Origin: Streptomyces sp. DH-12
GTDB taxonomy: Bacteria > Actinomycetota > Actinomycetes > Streptomycetales > Streptomycetaceae
Direction: 5' to 3'
NCBI RefSeq assembly: GCF_002899455.1
Contig: NZ_PPFB01000001.1
Span: 1,054,001 to 1,118,000, forward strand
Length of the DNA stretch: 64,000 bases
Notes under the pieces: model-generated
The model's input: only the letters and a program-made list of their open reading frames with translations
What the model was told of the DNA's origin: nothing
The model's database searches: none
Made by a program: the position numbers and the translations under genes
Shown: positions 33,524-42,240 of the stretch, piece by piece
Layout: every line of letters starts with the position of its first letter
How positions within the stretch are numbered: position 1 is the first letter of the stretch

Positions 33524-36130
33524 GTGACAGCGGGAAGCGACGCGGTGCAGGACCTCCTTCCGCTGGTGTTCGCCGCCCCGAACGAGGCGCTGACCCGGGC
33601 CGAGTCCGTGCTGCGCCACCGCCCGGCGCCCCTGCACGCCTCCGTCGCCCACCAGGTGATCGGCATCTGGCAGCGGGACTTCGGGGACATCCGGCTCGCC
33701 CTGCGTCATCTGCGCAGGGCGCGGGACTGGGCGGCGCGGGCGGACTCGGCGGACCGGGAGGCGGACGTCCTCGCCACCCTCGGGGTCGCGTTGGTGCACT
33801 CGGGGCGCACCCGGCAGGGCCTGGACGCCCTGGGCCGGGGCGTGCGGCGCGGCACCGGCCACACCCGTGCCCGGGTGCTGTTCCGGCGGGCGTACGCGTG
33901 GTGGGTGCTGGGCCATCACAAGGAGGCCCTGGAGGACGTACGGCGGGCCGTTCCGGTGCTGCGGCAGGCCGGGGACGTGATCTGGACGGCGCGGGCGCTG
34001 ACGCTGCGGGCGACGGTGCATCTGGCGCTGGGCGCGGTGGAGCGGGCGGAGGCCGACTTCGCGTCGGCGGAGGACCTGTGGGCGGTCACGGACCAGGAGC
34101 ACGACAAGGCGGACGCGGTGGAGAGCCGCGGGCTGGCCGCCTTCCGCTCCGGTGACGTCCCGGCGGCGCTGCGGCTGCTGGACGAGGCGGAGGAGCGGTA
34201 CGCCAAGCTGGGCACGCCGACGTTCATGCTGAGCATCCGGCGCTGCGAGGTGCTGATGGCCGCCGGTCTGGCGGCGGAGGCGCTGGCCGAGGCGGACACG
34301 GCGATCGCCGAACTGGACTCCATCGGCGGGCAGTCGACGCGCAAGGCGGAGCTGCTGCTGGCGGCCGCGCGGGCCGCCCGGCAGGCCGACGACCCGGGGA
34401 CTGCGATGGCGCGGGCGGGGCTCGCCGTGCGGCTGTTCGCGGGGCAGCGGCGCACCTGGTGGGAGGCTCACGCCCGGCTGGTGCTGATCGGGGCCCGGCA
34501 CGAGGCCGGGAAGAGGTCGGGCAGGCTGGTCGCGGACGCGGCGGCCGTGGCGGAGCGGCTGGCGGAACTCGGCGCGCCGGCCGCCCCGGAGGCGTTCCTG
34601 CTGGCCGGGCGCATCGCGCTGGACCTGGGCCGGACGGCGGACGCGGAGCGGCACATGGCGGTGGCCGCGCGCAGCCGGCGCGGCGGGCCGCCGCTCGCGC
34701 GGATGACGGGCTGGGCGGCGCAGGCGCTGCGCGCGCGGGCGGCCGGTTCCACGCGGGGCGTGCTGGAGGCGTGCCGGCGCGGGCTCGACGTGCTGGACGA
34801 CCACCGGATGACGCTGGGCGCGTCGGAGCTGCGGGCGCGGGCCACCGCGCAGGGCGCGGAGCTGGCGGCGCTGGCGCAGCAGGCCGCCCTGCGGTCGGGC
34901 GGGCCGCGGCGGCTGCTGGTGTGGAGCGAACGCTGGCGGGCCACCGCGCTGTCCGCGCCGCCGACCCGGCCGCCCGCCGACCCGGAGCTGCTGAGCCACA
35001 TGACCGCGTACCGGGAGATCGCGGCCCGCGCCGAGGAGGCCCGGATGGAGGGCAGGCCGGTGCCGGCCCTGGAGCGGGAGCAGCGGCGCCTGGAGCGGGC
35101 GATCCGCTCCCGCACCCTGCACATGCGGGGCGAGGCGTCCGGCGACGACACCCGTTTCGACGCCGGCCGTCTGCTGGAGCGTCTGGGCGACGGCGTGCGG
35201 CTGGTGGAGCTGGCGGTGGTCGACGGGCGGGTGCAGGTGCTGCTGTGCGGGCAGGGCCGGGTGCGCCGGTTCGAGGCGGGGTCGCTGGCGGCGGCCGAGA
35301 CGGAGGCCGAGCATGTGCAGGCGGGGCTGCGGCGGCTGGCCCATCCGGGGGCTCAGGCGCGGCTTCCGGTGGTGGAGGCGGCGGGCCGGCGGCTGGAGGA
35401 GCTGCTGCTGGGACCCGCCGCGGCGCACCTGGGCGACGGACCGGTGGTGATCGTGCCGCCGGGGCGGCTGCACCGGGTGCCGTGGGCGCTGCTGCCGTCG
35501 CTGCGGGAACGGGTCGTCAGCGTGTCGCCGTCGGCGAGCAGTTGGCTGCGGGCGCGGGAGACACGTCCGCCGCGCGGCGGACGCCAGGTGCTGGTGCGCG
35601 GTCCGGGTCTCGCCACGGGCGGCGCGGAGGTGACCCGGCTGGCCGCCCGTTACGGCGGCGCGACGGTGCTGGAGCACCGGGACGCGACGGTGCCGCGGGT
35701 GCTCGCGGAGCTGGACGGGGCCGGGCTGGCGCACATCGCGGCGCACGGCGCGTTCCGCACGGACGGCCCGATGTTCTCCTCCCTGCGGATGGCGGACGGC
35801 CCGCTGATCGTGCACGACTTCGAACGGCTCGGCCGCAGTCCGTACCGCATCATCCTGTCCTGCTGCGACACGGCCCGCTTCGCCACGGTCGGCGCGGACG
35901 AACTCCTCGGCCTGGTCACGGCGTTGCTGCCGTTGGGCACGGCGGGCGTGGTGGCGTGCAGCGCCCCCGTCAACGACGCGGCGGTCGTCCCCCTGATGCT
36001 CGCCCTGCACGAGGGCCTGGCCGCGGGCCTCCCCCTCCCGGAGGCCCTCCGCGACGCCCGGGCGGCCCTCCCCCCGGACGCCCTGCACCGGGCCACGGGG
36101 TGGGCCTTCACGGCGTTCGGGGCGGCGTGA
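33524..36130 (+). CDS. TPR-CHAT caspase-like protein
   Basis: 868 aa from GTG 33524; a GGGGAG run directly abuts it, so initiation may be leaderless or at a later GTG. The first two thirds are TPR-like helical repeats (ALRHLRRARDWAARAD, ALEDVRRAVPVLRQAG, ALRLLDEAEERYAKLG). The C-terminal CHAT domain has catalytic His741 (IAAHGAF) and Cys in LSCCDTA (Cys780/781), and ends TGWAFTAFG. CHAT proteases are caspase/separase relatives, in known cases switched on by partner proteins. The 126-bp divergent spacer with the subtilase suggests joint control. Confidence 0.88.
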   Translation: MTAGSDAVQDLLPLVFAAPNEALTRAESVLRHRPAPLHASVAHQVIGIWQRDFGDIRLALRHLRRARDWAARADSADREADVLATLGVALVHSGRTRQGLDALGRGVRRGTGHTRARVLFRRAYAWWVLGHHKEALEDVRRAVPVLRQAGDVIWTARALTLRATVHLALGAVERAEADFASAEDLWAVTDQEHDKADAVESRGLAAFRSGDVPAALRLLDEAEERYAKLGTPTFMLSIRRCEVLMAAGLAAEALAEADTAIAELDSIGGQSTRKAELLLAAARAARQADDPGTAMARAGLAVRLFAGQRRTWWEAHARLVLIGARHEAGKRSGRLVADAAAVAERLAELGAPAAPEAFLLAGRIALDLGRTADAERHMAVAARSRRGGPPLARMTGWAAQALRARAAGSTRGVLEACRRGLDVLDDHRMTLGASELRARATAQGAELAALAQQAALRSGGPRRLLVWSERWRATALSAPPTRPPADPELLSHMTAYREIAARAEEARMEGRPVPALEREQRRLERAIRSRTLHMRGEASGDDTRFDAGRLLERLGDGVRLVELAVVDGRVQVLLCGQGRVRRFEAGSLAAAETEAEHVQAGLRRLAHPGAQARLPVVEAAGRRLEELLLGPAAAHLGDGPVVIVPPGRLHRVPWALLPSLRERVVSVSPSASSWLRARETRPPRGGRQVLVRGPGLATGGAEVTRLAARYGGATVLEHRDATVPRVLAELDGAGLAHIAAHGAFRTDGPMFSSLRMADGPLIVHDFERLGRSPYRIILSCCDTARFATVGADELLGLVTALLPLGTAGVVACSAPVNDAAVVPLMLALHEGLAAGLPLPEALRDARAALPPDALHRATGWAFTAFGAA

Positions 36131-36454
36131 GGGCGGCGGTGGCGTGACGGACAGGCCGGGCGGCGGGTTCTTCGGCCGCGGGCGGGGCGCGGGGCCTCCG
36201 GGCCGGCCGTACGAGTCGCGGCGCGAAAGGGCGGGGCCGGTGACGCCGACCGGTACGGGGTGACCGTGACGACGGCCGTCGCCTCGCTGCCGCTCCCGCA
36301 CGCCACACGCGCGGTCCCCGGGACGCGCTCGGCCTCGCGCGCAAAGCGACGGCGCCCGGATCGCGCTCGGGCTCGCGCGCCGGGCGGTGGCGGCCCTACG
36401 GATGACGGGGTCCGTCGGCGGACCCCGCGCCCGGCGCCCGGCACGGGACCGCGC
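36131..36454. other. Gene-free stretch with a short direct repeat
   Basis: No protein-like frame is seen. A near-identical CGCTCGGCCTCGCGCGC / CGCTCGGGCTCGCGCGC pair occurs at about 36326-36342 and 36364-36380. It separates the CHAT gene from a convergent flavoprotein gene; no good hairpin terminator was identified. Confidence 0.5.
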
Positions 36455-37123
36455 TCACTCGTAGCGCGTGCGCAGCGACTCCCGCTCCGTCTCCTCGATC
36501 TGTTCGACCGTCAGACCCGGCAGGCTGAGCTGGGCCAGCGTCACCTGGGCACTGCTCGGCTGGGCGTCGGCGGGCACCCAGCGTTCCGGCTGCCAGGCGT
36601 TGCCGCGCATCAGCGACTTGGGGCAGTGCGGGTAGGCCTGTTCGACCTGCACCACGATCGCCGAGACCGGCGGCTTGCCCACCGGGGTGAGCCGGCCGAG
36701 GAGCTCCGGGCGGGCCGAGACGCAGGCGCGGCCGTTGACGCGGAGCGTGGTCGTGCGGCCGGGGACGACGAAGAGCAGGCCGACGCGTCCGGTCTCCACC
36801 ACGTTCCGCAGGGTGTCGAGCCGCTTGTTGCCCGTCGCGTCGGGGATCGCCAGCGTCCGCTCGTCCAGCACCGAGACGAACCCGGGCGGGCCGCCCCGCG
36901 GGGTCACGTCCGCCCGGCCCTCGGCGTCCGTGCTGCCGACGAACACCAGGGAGGCGCAGCCGATCAGCGCCCGGGCCTCGTCGGTGAGGTGGCCGGTCTC
37001 CTTGCGGACCGCGTTCTCGTTCGGCTCCGGGTACAGCTCGCGCAGTTGTTCCGTGCTGGTGAGGGCGTCCGCCCGCAGGGCGTCGAAGAGCAGGCCGGGG
37101 GTGGTCCCGGTGTCGGTCGTCAT
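36455..37123 (-). CDS. PPOX-type FMN-dependent flavoprotein (MSMEG_1061-like)
   Basis: 222 aa. Split-barrel flavin-binding fold: segments LVFVGSTDAEGRADVTPRGG (in parts SLVFVGSTDAEG and VTPRGGPPGFV), LAIPDATGNKRLDTLRN and GRVGLLFVVPGR are those of pyridoxamine-oxidase-like proteins. The C-terminal QAYPHCPKSLMR matches the family I know as MSMEG_1061-type. Probably an oxidoreductase; the true substrate is unknown. The next gene downstream on the chromosome is another split-barrel protein on the same strand. Confidence 0.82.
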   Translation of the reverse strand: MTTDTGTTPGLLFDALRADALTSTEQLRELYPEPNENAVRKETGHLTDEARALIGCASLVFVGSTDAEGRADVTPRGGPPGFVSVLDERTLAIPDATGNKRLDTLRNVVETGRVGLLFVVPGRTTTLRVNGRACVSARPELLGRLTPVGKPPVSAIVVQVEQAYPHCPKSLMRGNAWQPERWVPADAQPSSAQVTLAQLSLPGLTVEQIEETERESLRTRYE

Positions 37124-37188
37124 ACGGACGACCCTAGAAGACGGCTCTGGTCCGGCGCAGGACTCCCCGTGATCCCGCGCGGCGGGCG

Positions 37189-37668
37189 TCAGCCGCCCGC
37201 GGACTCGTCCTGGCCGTCGACGTCGAGGGCCGCCCCGTAGAGCCGGGTGACCTTCAGACGGATGACCAGCCGTCGTTCGTCGACCATCTGCCGGAAGAAG
37301 GCGGCCTCGTCGTCCGGGCGGGCGAAGCGCGACATGACGTCGAGCAGTTCGCGGCCGACCGCGTCGCCGGGAACCGTCGTGACGTCCGACAGTTCGGTCT
37401 CGCCCTCGGCGACGGCGAACGACCAGACGTCGCCGCCCTGGACGTGGAGGGCGGCATGCGGGTCGCGGCGCAGGTGGGCGACCTTCACACGGCCGGCCGT
37501 CGTGGAGAACCGCAGCACGCGGGCGTCGGGGTCCCAGTGGTGGACCATCGTGCTCAAGTGCGGGTGGCCGCTGCGTCTCACCGTGGCGAGCGTGCCGAAC
37601 AGCCCGCCGGCGAGCATCTGGGAGAGGGCGTCGTCGGAGAGGGAGCGGGGTCCCGGCCGTCTGGTCAC
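37189..37668 (-). CDS. PPOX-class F420- or FMN-dependent oxidoreductase
   Basis: 159 aa from GTG 37668; the frame runs on through the terminator and tRNA and is trimmed. Split-barrel features: GGLFGTLATVRRSGHPHLSTMV, seen here as FGTLATVRRSGHPHL, then HHWDPDARVLRFSTT, GRVKVAHLRRDPHAALHV and a C-terminal RLKVTRLYG. This resembles TIGR03618-type F420-dependent enzymes common in actinomycetes. Cofactor choice is inferred from family; no clear ribosome site, so the start is tentative. Confidence 0.75.
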   Translation of the reverse strand: MTRRPGPRSLSDDALSQMLAGGLFGTLATVRRSGHPHLSTMVHHWDPDARVLRFSTTAGRVKVAHLRRDPHAALHVQGGDVWSFAVAEGETELSDVTTVPGDAVGRELLDVMSRFARPDDEAAFFRQMVDERRLVIRLKVTRLYGAALDVDGQDESAGG

Positions 37669-37715
37669 GTCCCGGGGAACACCCGTGGTCCGGCGTTCAT
37701 TTCCCCGGCATGCGT

Positions 37716-37748
37716 CAGGGGGCCCGCCGACACCCGGCGGGCCCCCTG
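37716..37748 (-). terminator. Terminator after tRNA-Pro (first copy)
   Basis: CAGGGGGCCCGCCG (37716-37729) and its perfect complement (37735-37748) with a 5-nt loop lie 12 nt beyond the tRNA 3' end on the minus strand. Confidence 0.8.
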
Positions 37749-37759
37749 CTCTCGCATCG

Positions 37760-37833
<74 letters not shown>

Positions 37834-37930
37834 ATGCGACTCCCGCGGCGAACCGCGTGATCTCGCAGGTCAACCCTACCGTATGCGGAGGGGAGGGTGG
37901 GCGGGTCCCCACGGAGGCAGCCCTCACCAA

Positions 37931-37956
37931 TGTCCTGTCAAATGGTTGACAGGACA
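37931..37956. promoter_or_regulatory. Perfect inverted-repeat operator before a Gfo/Idh gene
   Basis: TGTCCTGTCAA and TTGACAGGACA, an 11-bp perfect inverted repeat with a 4-nt spacer, lie 58 bp upstream of the dehydrogenase start. The TGTC half-site resembles the sites near iolC, so GntR-type control is plausible. Confidence 0.65.
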
Positions 37957-38013
37957 GGCGGGCGGGCCCGAAGGTGGGCGGGCAGGACAGGACCCGGCCG
38001 GAGAGAGGCAGTC

Positions 38014-39171
38014 ATGGTGGATGCGCTGGGCGTCGCCGTCGTCGGATTCGGCTGGATGGGGCGGGTGCACACCCAGGCGTACGCGCGGGTGGCGCACCAC
38101 TTCCCCGGGCTGCCGCTGCGTCCGGAGCTGGTCACCGTCGCCGAGGAGGTGCCGGGGCGGGCGGAGGAGGCCGCCGCGCAGTTCGGGTTCGCGTCGACGA
38201 CCCGCGACTGGCGTGACGTGGCCGCCGACCCGCGCGTGCGCGCGGTCAGCGTCACCGCGCCGAACTTCCTGCACCGGGAGATCGGCGTCGCCATGGCCGA
38301 GGCCGGCAAGCACCTCTGGATCGAGAAGCCGGTCGGGCTGACGGCCAAGGACGCCCGGGCGGTCGCGGACGCGGTCGCCGAGGCAGGTGTCCAGGGCGCC
38401 GTCGGCTTCAACTACCGCAACGCGCCCGCCGTGGAGGCCGCCCGCGAGCTGATCGCCTCCGGCGGGATCGGCACGGTGACGCATGCCCGCGTCCGGTTGT
38501 TCAGCGACTACGCGGCTCACCCCGAGGGCGCGCTGACCTGGCGCTACGAACGGGAGCGCGGCGGCAGCGGGGTGTTGGGCGACCTGGCCTCGCACGGCGC
38601 CGACCTGGCCCGCTTCCTGCTCGGCGACATCGCGTCCCTGACCGCCGACACCGCGATCTTCCTCCCGGAGCGGGCCCGCCCGGCCGCCGCCACCGCGGGC
38701 CACTCCCGTGCGGCCGGCGGCGAGCCGGGGCCGGTGGAGAACGAGGACTACGTGAGCTGCCTGCTGCGGTTCGCGTCGGGCGCGCGGGGCGTGCTGGAGG
38801 CCTGCCGGGTCTCCGTGGGCGAGCAGAACAACTACGGCTTCGAGGTGCACGGCACCGAGGGGGCGGTGTTCTGGGACTTCCGCCGGATGAACGAACTGGG
38901 CGTCAGCCGCGGCACCGGCTACCAGGACCAGCCGGTGAGCACCGTGTACGTCGGCCCGGGCGACGGCGAGTTCGGCGCGTTCCAGCCGGGCGCGGCCAAC
39001 GCCATGGGCTACGACGACCTGAAGGTGATCGAGGCGTACCGCTTCCTGCGGTCGGTCGCCGAGGGCGTCCCGTACGGCGCCACCCTCGCGGACGCGGTGC
39101 ACAGCGCCACGGTGCTGGACGCGATGGTGCGGTCGGCGGAGGACGGGGTGTGGGTGGACGTGCCCGGGTGA
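38014..39171 (+). CDS. Gfo/Idh/MocA family NAD(P)-dependent dehydrogenase
   Basis: 385 aa from ATG 38014 with GAGAGAGG 6 nt upstream. Rossmann start VVGFGWMGRVH (residues 8-18), EKPVG with the conserved catalytic Lys about residue 107, and the substrate-domain segment LGDLASHGADLARFLL carrying the catalytic Asp/His. Such enzymes oxidise polyols or sugars such as inositol, scyllo-inositol or glucosides. A single-gene unit behind a strong inverted-repeat operator at the edge of the inositol region. The exact substrate is unknown. Confidence 0.87.
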   Translation: MVDALGVAVVGFGWMGRVHTQAYARVAHHFPGLPLRPELVTVAEEVPGRAEEAAAQFGFASTTRDWRDVAADPRVRAVSVTAPNFLHREIGVAMAEAGKHLWIEKPVGLTAKDARAVADAVAEAGVQGAVGFNYRNAPAVEAARELIASGGIGTVTHARVRLFSDYAAHPEGALTWRYERERGGSGVLGDLASHGADLARFLLGDIASLTADTAIFLPERARPAAATAGHSRAAGGEPGPVENEDYVSCLLRFASGARGVLEACRVSVGEQNNYGFEVHGTEGAVFWDFRRMNELGVSRGTGYQDQPVSTVYVGPGDGEFGAFQPGAANAMGYDDLKVIEAYRFLRSVAEGVPYGATLADAVHSATVLDAMVRSAEDGVWVDVPG

Positions 39172-39198
39172 CACGCCCGGCGGCCCCGGCCCTGGCGC

Positions 39199-39816
39199 TC
39201 ACCCCGCCGCCCGTGCGTCCTCCTTGCGCCCCAGCCACACCTTGACCGGCACCAGGACCAGCCACCACCACATGGCGGCGGGCCCCACCAGCAGGGCCAG
39301 CGGAATGGACACCACGAACACCGCCACGGTGGCGCCCAGGTCGAGGGCGTAGAGGAACTCGTCGCGGACGGGTCCGGCGTCGCCGCGCAGCCAGGGCCGG
39401 CGGCTGATGACGGCGGCGAGGGCGAGATGGACGGCGCCGAGGGAGGCCACCGCCGCCGAGTAGATGACGACGGAGGCGCGTTCGTCGCCGTACTCGGAGA
39501 CCAGGGCGGTGGGGAACGGCAGCAGCGCGGCGAGGCCCAGACCGAGGACGGTCAGCCAGATCACGTCGGCGTCCACCTGCCGCACCGGGCGGAAGAGGGC
39601 CCGGTGGTCGCGCCAGAAGCCGGCCAGCACGGCGAGGGTGATCGCGTAGGCGCCCAGGTTGGGCAGGAGGTCGCCGAGCGCCTCGTGGAACCCCTCGGAG
39701 TCCAGCCCCTGCGGCACGCGGAGGTCGAGGACCAGCAGGGTGATGGCGATGGCGAACACGCCGTCGGAGAGCGCCACCAGCCGGTCCGGCCCGCCTTCCG
39801 TGGTCGGTTTCCTCAT
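39199..39816 (-). CDS. TMEM175-like potassium channel family protein (DUF1211)
   Basis: 205 aa from ATG 39816 (a GTG at 39834 would add 6 residues; no ribosome site decides). The first helix carries RLVALSDGVFAIAITLLVLDL, cited here as ALSDGVFAIAITLL, the TMEM175/DUF1211 signature whose SDG lies at the pore. Six helices in one repeat. Bacterial members form tetrameric potassium-permeable channels. No link to the sugar genes around it is evident. Confidence 0.85.
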   Translation of the reverse strand: MRKPTTEGGPDRLVALSDGVFAIAITLLVLDLRVPQGLDSEGFHEALGDLLPNLGAYAITLAVLAGFWRDHRALFRPVRQVDADVIWLTVLGLGLAALLPFPTALVSEYGDERASVVIYSAAVASLGAVHLALAAVISRRPWLRGDAGPVRDEFLYALDLGATVAVFVVSIPLALLVGPAAMWWWLVLVPVKVWLGRKEDARAAG

Positions 39817-39870
39817 GCGCACGACGGTAGGCACGGCGGGCCCGGCGCGGGGCGGTACACGCCCGGCGGG

Positions 39871-40905
39871 TCACCCGGCCACGGCGGGGGCGGGCATGTT
39901 GTAGGGGGTGACCACCTGGATCGCGGACGGCAGGGTGGGTCCGGCGGGCGGCAGCGCGCCGTGGGCGCGCATCACCAGGTGGCAGGCCTCGCGCAGGTCG
40001 TGCCGCAGGTCGTGGTGGAGGACGGCGGAGAGCCGGTGCTCGCGCAGCAGCCGGGTGTTGTCGTGGTCGAGGTCGTGGGCGATGAACACGGCGCACTCGC
40101 GTCCGGCGTCCTCGAAGGCGCGCAGGGTGGCGATGTTGCCGCCGCCGATCGAGTAGACCGCGCGGATCTCCGGGTCGCGTTCCAGGGCGGCGCGGACCAG
40201 GTCGTACTGGGTGGCGTCCAGGCCCTGGCCCTCGGCGATCTCGACGAGGGTGCGCCCGGGGTGCCGGGCGCGCATGGTGCTGCGGAAGCCCATCTCGCGC
40301 TCCTCCTCGTTGCGGAAGAAGCCGCTGGAGAGGCTGGTGAGCACGTTGCCGGGCCGGTCGCCGAGCCACTGGCCCATGAGGTAGGCGGCGGTGGCGCCGG
40401 CCGCGCGGTTGTCGCTGCCGACGTGGCCGACGCGGGCGCTGACCGGCAGGTCCGTCACCAGGGTCACGACGGGGATGCCGGCCGCCGCGAGCCGGCCGAC
40501 GGCGGCGGTGACCTCGGGGACGTCGGGGGCCTTGAGGAGGACGCCCTGGGAGCCGCGGCGGGCGATCCGGTCGAGGACGGCGACCAGTTCCTCCGCCGGG
40601 CCGGTCTCCCGGAAGTGGAAGCGGGAGCGCACCACCGCCGGGTGCAGGGAGGGCAGTTCGGCCTCCAGGGCGGTGCGGACGGCCGTGGAGAAGCGCTCCG
40701 GCGACTGCATGACGATGTCCACCATGAACGTCCGGCCGACCAGGCGGACCTGGGTGCGCTGCCGGTCCAGGTCGGCGATGGCCCGGTGCACCTCACGCGC
40801 GGTGCTCTCCCGCACCCCGCCGCGGCCGTTGAGCACCCGGTCCACCGTGGCCTCGCTCAATCCGGCCTGACGTGCGATGTCCCGGATCGGGAACGGGTGG
40901 CCCAT
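39871..40905 (-). CDS. LacI family regulator
   Basis: 344 aa. Helix-turn-helix IRDIARQAGLSEATVDRVLN at the N-terminus (residues 7-26, in parts DIARQAGLSEA and VDRVLNG), hinge GVRESTAREVHRAI, then a sugar-binding effector domain of the ribose-binding class (VTLVTDLPVSARVGHVGSDN). Divergent from the PhyH-SDR-dehydrogenase operon across a 109-bp spacer, so it most likely controls that operon in response to its substrate. Confidence 0.87.
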   Translation of the reverse strand: MGHPFPIRDIARQAGLSEATVDRVLNGRGGVRESTAREVHRAIADLDRQRTQVRLVGRTFMVDIVMQSPERFSTAVRTALEAELPSLHPAVVRSRFHFRETGPAEELVAVLDRIARRGSQGVLLKAPDVPEVTAAVGRLAAAGIPVVTLVTDLPVSARVGHVGSDNRAAGATAAYLMGQWLGDRPGNVLTSLSSGFFRNEEEREMGFRSTMRARHPGRTLVEIAEGQGLDATQYDLVRAALERDPEIRAVYSIGGGNIATLRAFEDAGRECAVFIAHDLDHDNTRLLREHRLSAVLHHDLRHDLREACHLVMRAHGALPPAGPTLPSAIQVVTPYNMPAPAVAG

Positions 40906-40958
40906 GCGACTGCTCCTGAGGGTTTTTTGATGGGTTCCTGATGGTGGTGCGAGGGGTT

Positions 40959-40968
40959 TGTTCTGACA
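40959..40968. promoter_or_regulatory. Candidate IolR-like half-site before the PhyH operon
   Basis: TGTTCTGACA (reverse TGTCAGAACA) lies 46 bp before the oxygenase start within the divergent spacer. It differs at one position from the KGWCHTRACA consensus I recall for GntR-type IolR of Corynebacterium. It could equally be part of the LacI operator. Confidence 0.35.
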
Positions 40969-41014
40969 AGAATGACATCACCCGCGTCGCTCCGTGACCC
41001 GAAGGGACGATTCC

Positions 41015-42190
41015 ATGCCCGCATCGTCTTCCGTGCAGACCCCCGCGCCGGCCGCCTGGCTGTCGGAGCGGGACTGCGATCTGGACGCCTTCCGCGCCCT
41101 GGTCGAGCAGTCGACCGACGCCTCCTCCTACCCGCTGGCCTCCGCCGTCGAGCGGAACGTGCTGCTCTACGACGCCGAGCGGCTGGCGCTCGCCGACCGC
41201 CGCACCGCTCAGGCCGAGCTGGTCCGCGCCCTCGCCGACGGCCCCGGCATCGTGGTGATCCGCGGCGCGTTCTCCGACACGTCGGTGGTGGACCGGACCA
41301 CCGCCGTGTTCGACGCCCTGATCTCCCAGCAGCGGGCCTCGGGCGCCGCCGCCGGCGACCACTTCGCCGCGCCGGGCGCCAACGACCGGGTGTGGAACGC
41401 CCTGGAGAAGGCCGCGCTGCACGACCCGGAGGCGTTCGCCGACTACTACGCGAACGACATGATCGCCCTGGTGTCCACGGCCTGGCTGGGCCCCGGCTAC
41501 CAGGTGACTTCGCAGGTCAACGTGGTCAACCCGGGCGGCGCGGCGCAGACCGTGCACCGCGACTACCACCTGGGCTTCCTCTCCGACGCGGCCGCGGCCG
41601 CCTACCCGGCGCACGTGCACCGCCTCTCCCCCGTGCTCACCCTCCAGGGCGCCGTCGCGCACTGCGACATGCCCGTGGAGTCCGGGCCGACGATGTACCT
41701 GCCGCACTCGCAGAAGTTCGAGGCCGGCTATCTCGCGTGGCGGCGGCCCGAGTTCCACGCGTACTTCGAGGAGCACCACGTCCAGCTCCCGCTGGCCAAG
41801 GGCGACGCCGTGTTCTTCAACCCGGCGCTGTTCCACGCCGCCGGCGCCAACCGCTCGGCGGACATCCGGCGCGCGGCCAACCTGCTCCAGGTGTCCTCCG
41901 CGTTCGGGCGGGCCATGGAGACCGTGGACCGCGAGGCCGTGGTGGGCGCCGTCTACCCGGTGCTGCTGGCGCGCAAGGCCGAGGGCGCCTCGGAGCAGTG
42001 GCTGGAGAACGTGATCGCGGCGAGCGCCGAGGGTTACCCGTTCCCCACCAACCTGGACAACGACCCGCCGGTCGAAGGGCTCGCCCCGCCCTCCCAGGCC
42101 GACGTGGTGCGCCGTGCGCTGCGCGAGAGCCGGACCGCGCGCGCCCTGCGCGACGAGCTGCGGGCCTGTGCCGCGCGGCGCGCGAGCTGA
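41015..42190 (+). CDS. Phytanoyl-CoA dioxygenase-family Fe(II)/2-oxoglutarate oxygenase
   Basis: 391 aa from ATG 41015 with AAGGGA 7 nt upstream. The jelly-roll iron triad is visible: HRDYH (His-x-Asp, about residues 184-186) and the distal His in ALFHAAGANRS (about 271), followed by Arg for 2-oxoglutarate. It is longer than typical PhyH proteins, with an extra C-terminal helical part. First gene of a three-gene operon with an SDR and a Gfo/Idh dehydrogenase, suggesting hydroxylation (or O-demethylation) of a polyol-like substrate. The function is not established. Confidence 0.82.
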   Translation: MPASSSVQTPAPAAWLSERDCDLDAFRALVEQSTDASSYPLASAVERNVLLYDAERLALADRRTAQAELVRALADGPGIVVIRGAFSDTSVVDRTTAVFDALISQQRASGAAAGDHFAAPGANDRVWNALEKAALHDPEAFADYYANDMIALVSTAWLGPGYQVTSQVNVVNPGGAAQTVHRDYHLGFLSDAAAAAYPAHVHRLSPVLTLQGAVAHCDMPVESGPTMYLPHSQKFEAGYLAWRRPEFHAYFEEHHVQLPLAKGDAVFFNPALFHAAGANRSADIRRAANLLQVSSAFGRAMETVDREAVVGAVYPVLLARKAEGASEQWLENVIAASAEGYPFPTNLDNDPPVEGLAPPSQADVVRRALRESRTARALRDELRACAARRAS

Positions 42191-42240
42191 CCCGGAACCG
42201 GAAGAACCCGGAAGAGACCCGAAGGACACCGAAGGACACC

